Shown here: positions 5,649 to 6,235 of the stretch, piece by piece
How positions within the stretch are numbered: position 1 is the first letter of the stretch
How the letters are laid out: every line of letters begins with the position of its first letter
NCBI GenBank assembly: GCA_910580015.1
Contig: CAJTVT010000071.1
Span: 1-6,235, forward strand
Direction of reading: 5' to 3'
Origin: an uncultured Lachnospiraceae bacterium
Lineage (GTDB): Bacteria; Bacillota; Clostridia; Lachnospirales; Lachnospiraceae
Length of the DNA stretch: 6,235 bases
Notes under the pieces: model-generated
Seen by the model: the letters and a program-made list of their open reading frames with translations, nothing else
Databases searched by the model: none
What the model was told of the DNA's origin: nothing
Position numbers and translations under genes: made by a program

Positions 5649-6116
5649 ATGGGGAAGGGAAGCATAAAATTAATTGCCAATAACAAAAAGGCATATCATG
5701 ATTATTTCATCGAGGATAAATATGAGGCTGGAATTAGCCTAGCGGGAACAGAGGTGAAATCTCTGCGAATGGGAAAATGTTCCATTAAGGAATCGTTTAT
5801 TGGTATAGAAAAGGGTGAAGTTGTTATCCATGGGATGCACATCAGCCCTTATGAGAAAGGAAATATTTTTAATAAAGATCCGCTCCGTTCCAGAAAGCTT
5901 TTGATGCATAAATATGAGATTCATAAAATCGCCGGAAAAATGAAAGAAAAAGGCTATACAGTTGTGCCATTGCAGGTATATTTTAAAGGCAGCTTGGTGA
6001 AAGTGGAAATTGCACTTGCAAGGGGAAAGAAACTGTATGATAAGCGTCAAGATATTGCAAAAAAAGATATGCGCAGAGAATCGGAGCGGGAATTTAAGGT
6101 CAAAAATTTGTATTAG
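5649..6116 (+). CDS. smpB: SsrA-binding protein SmpB
   Basis: RNA-binding partner of tmRNA in trans-translation. It binds the tRNA-like domain, delivers tmRNA to stalled ribosomes with EF-Tu, and places its C-terminal tail in the empty mRNA channel. The 155-residue length is normal for the family. Motifs seen: NNKKAYHDYFIEDKYEAGI (11-29), GTEVKSLR (33-40) with KCSIKES after it, HISPYEKGN (64-72), DPLRSRKLL (77-85), and ARGKKLYDKRQDIAKKD (124-140), the last leading into a basic tail that ends VKNLY. No key block is missing. The gene is 12 bases downstream of rnr and stops 63 bases before the tmRNA 5' end, so protein and RNA partner lie side by side. No terminator separates smpB from ssrA, so readthrough may add to ssrA transcription from its own promoter. 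Identification is secure. Confidence 0.97.
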   Translation: MGKGSIKLIANNKKAYHDYFIEDKYEAGISLAGTEVKSLRMGKCSIKESFIGIEKGEVVIHGMHISPYEKGNIFNKDPLRSRKLLMHKYEIHKIAGKMKEKGYTVVPLQVYFKGSLVKVEIALARGKKLYDKRQDIAKKDMRRESEREFKVKNLY

Positions 6117-6118
6117 TA

Positions 6119-6147
6119 TTGACTTTAAGGTGAGTTACGGTTATAAT
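6119..6147 (+). promoter_or_regulatory. Sigma-A promoter of ssrA
   Basis: TTGACT (6119-6124) and TATAAT (6142-6147) are separated by exactly 17 bases. Only one base differs from the full consensus. It begins 3 bases after the smpB stop codon. Transcription should start near 6154, about 26 bases before the expected mature tmRNA 5' end, leaving a short leader for RNase P to remove. The strength fits an abundant stable RNA. Confidence 0.9.
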
Positions 6148-6179
6148 AAAATATCGCTGGGCAACAGCAGTATAAACCA

Positions 6180-6235
6180 GGGGGTTGTACTGGTTTCGAC
6201 GGGGGTTGTGCAGCTATGGAAGCCATTGGCGGATC
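6180..6235 (+). ncRNA. ssrA: tmRNA (ssrA), 5' end only
   Basis: Transfer-messenger RNA, which rescues stalled ribosomes and adds a degradation tag to unfinished proteins. Recognised by its conserved 5' segment: a GGGGGTT acceptor strand followed by ACTGGTTTCGACGGGGG (6189-6205), the D-loop-like part of the tRNA domain, at the same spacing from the 5' end as in E. coli tmRNA. The mature end is taken as G6180 by that alignment and could be one base off. Window end cuts the gene after 56 bases, so the pseudoknots, tag reading frame and 3' tRNA half cannot be seen. It follows smpB directly and has its own strong promoter. Confidence 0.93.

Overview
The window reads as a low-GC Gram-positive chromosome, most likely a member of the Lachnospiraceae/Clostridia. 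This is inferred from AT-rich intergenic DNA, strong AGGAGG-type ribosome binding sites, a tRNA gene without an encoded CCA, clostridial-style SecG, enolase and RNase R sequences, and the Firmicutes gene order secG-rnr-smpB-ssrA. No species can be named from sequence alone.

Layout: the window opens inside the 3' part of an elongator tRNA-Met gene (1-53). About 825 bases follow without a supportable gene (54-878). Next come an unrecognised 150-residue protein (879-1331) and enolase, eno (1440-2759). A consensus sigma-A promoter overlaid by a perfect inverted repeat then drives secG (best start GTG 2961, stop 3200), which ends in a strong intrinsic terminator (3208-3235). From 3239 to about 3390 lies an unusual block of consecutive hairpins with a GC-rich core, bounded by a near-identical 14/15-base direct repeat. 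It looks like a dispersed structured element or a structured leader. Then rnr (3486-5636) and smpB (5649-6116) form a tight pair. A near-perfect sigma-A promoter just after smpB starts ssrA, the tmRNA gene, whose 5' end (from about 6180) is cut off by the window edge.

Function: eno is central glycolysis and secG is a Sec translocon subunit. rnr, smpB and ssrA together make a ribosome-rescue and RNA-quality-control module: tmRNA and SmpB free stalled ribosomes and tag the nascent peptide, and RNase R degrades the faulty mRNA. The protein genes are mostly ordinary housekeeping genes. The parts worth a second look are non-coding (the hairpin block before rnr and the palindromic secG promoter), the orphan ORF with an internal 15-base duplication, and an RNase R that ends right after its S1 domain without the lysine-rich tail known from E. 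coli.
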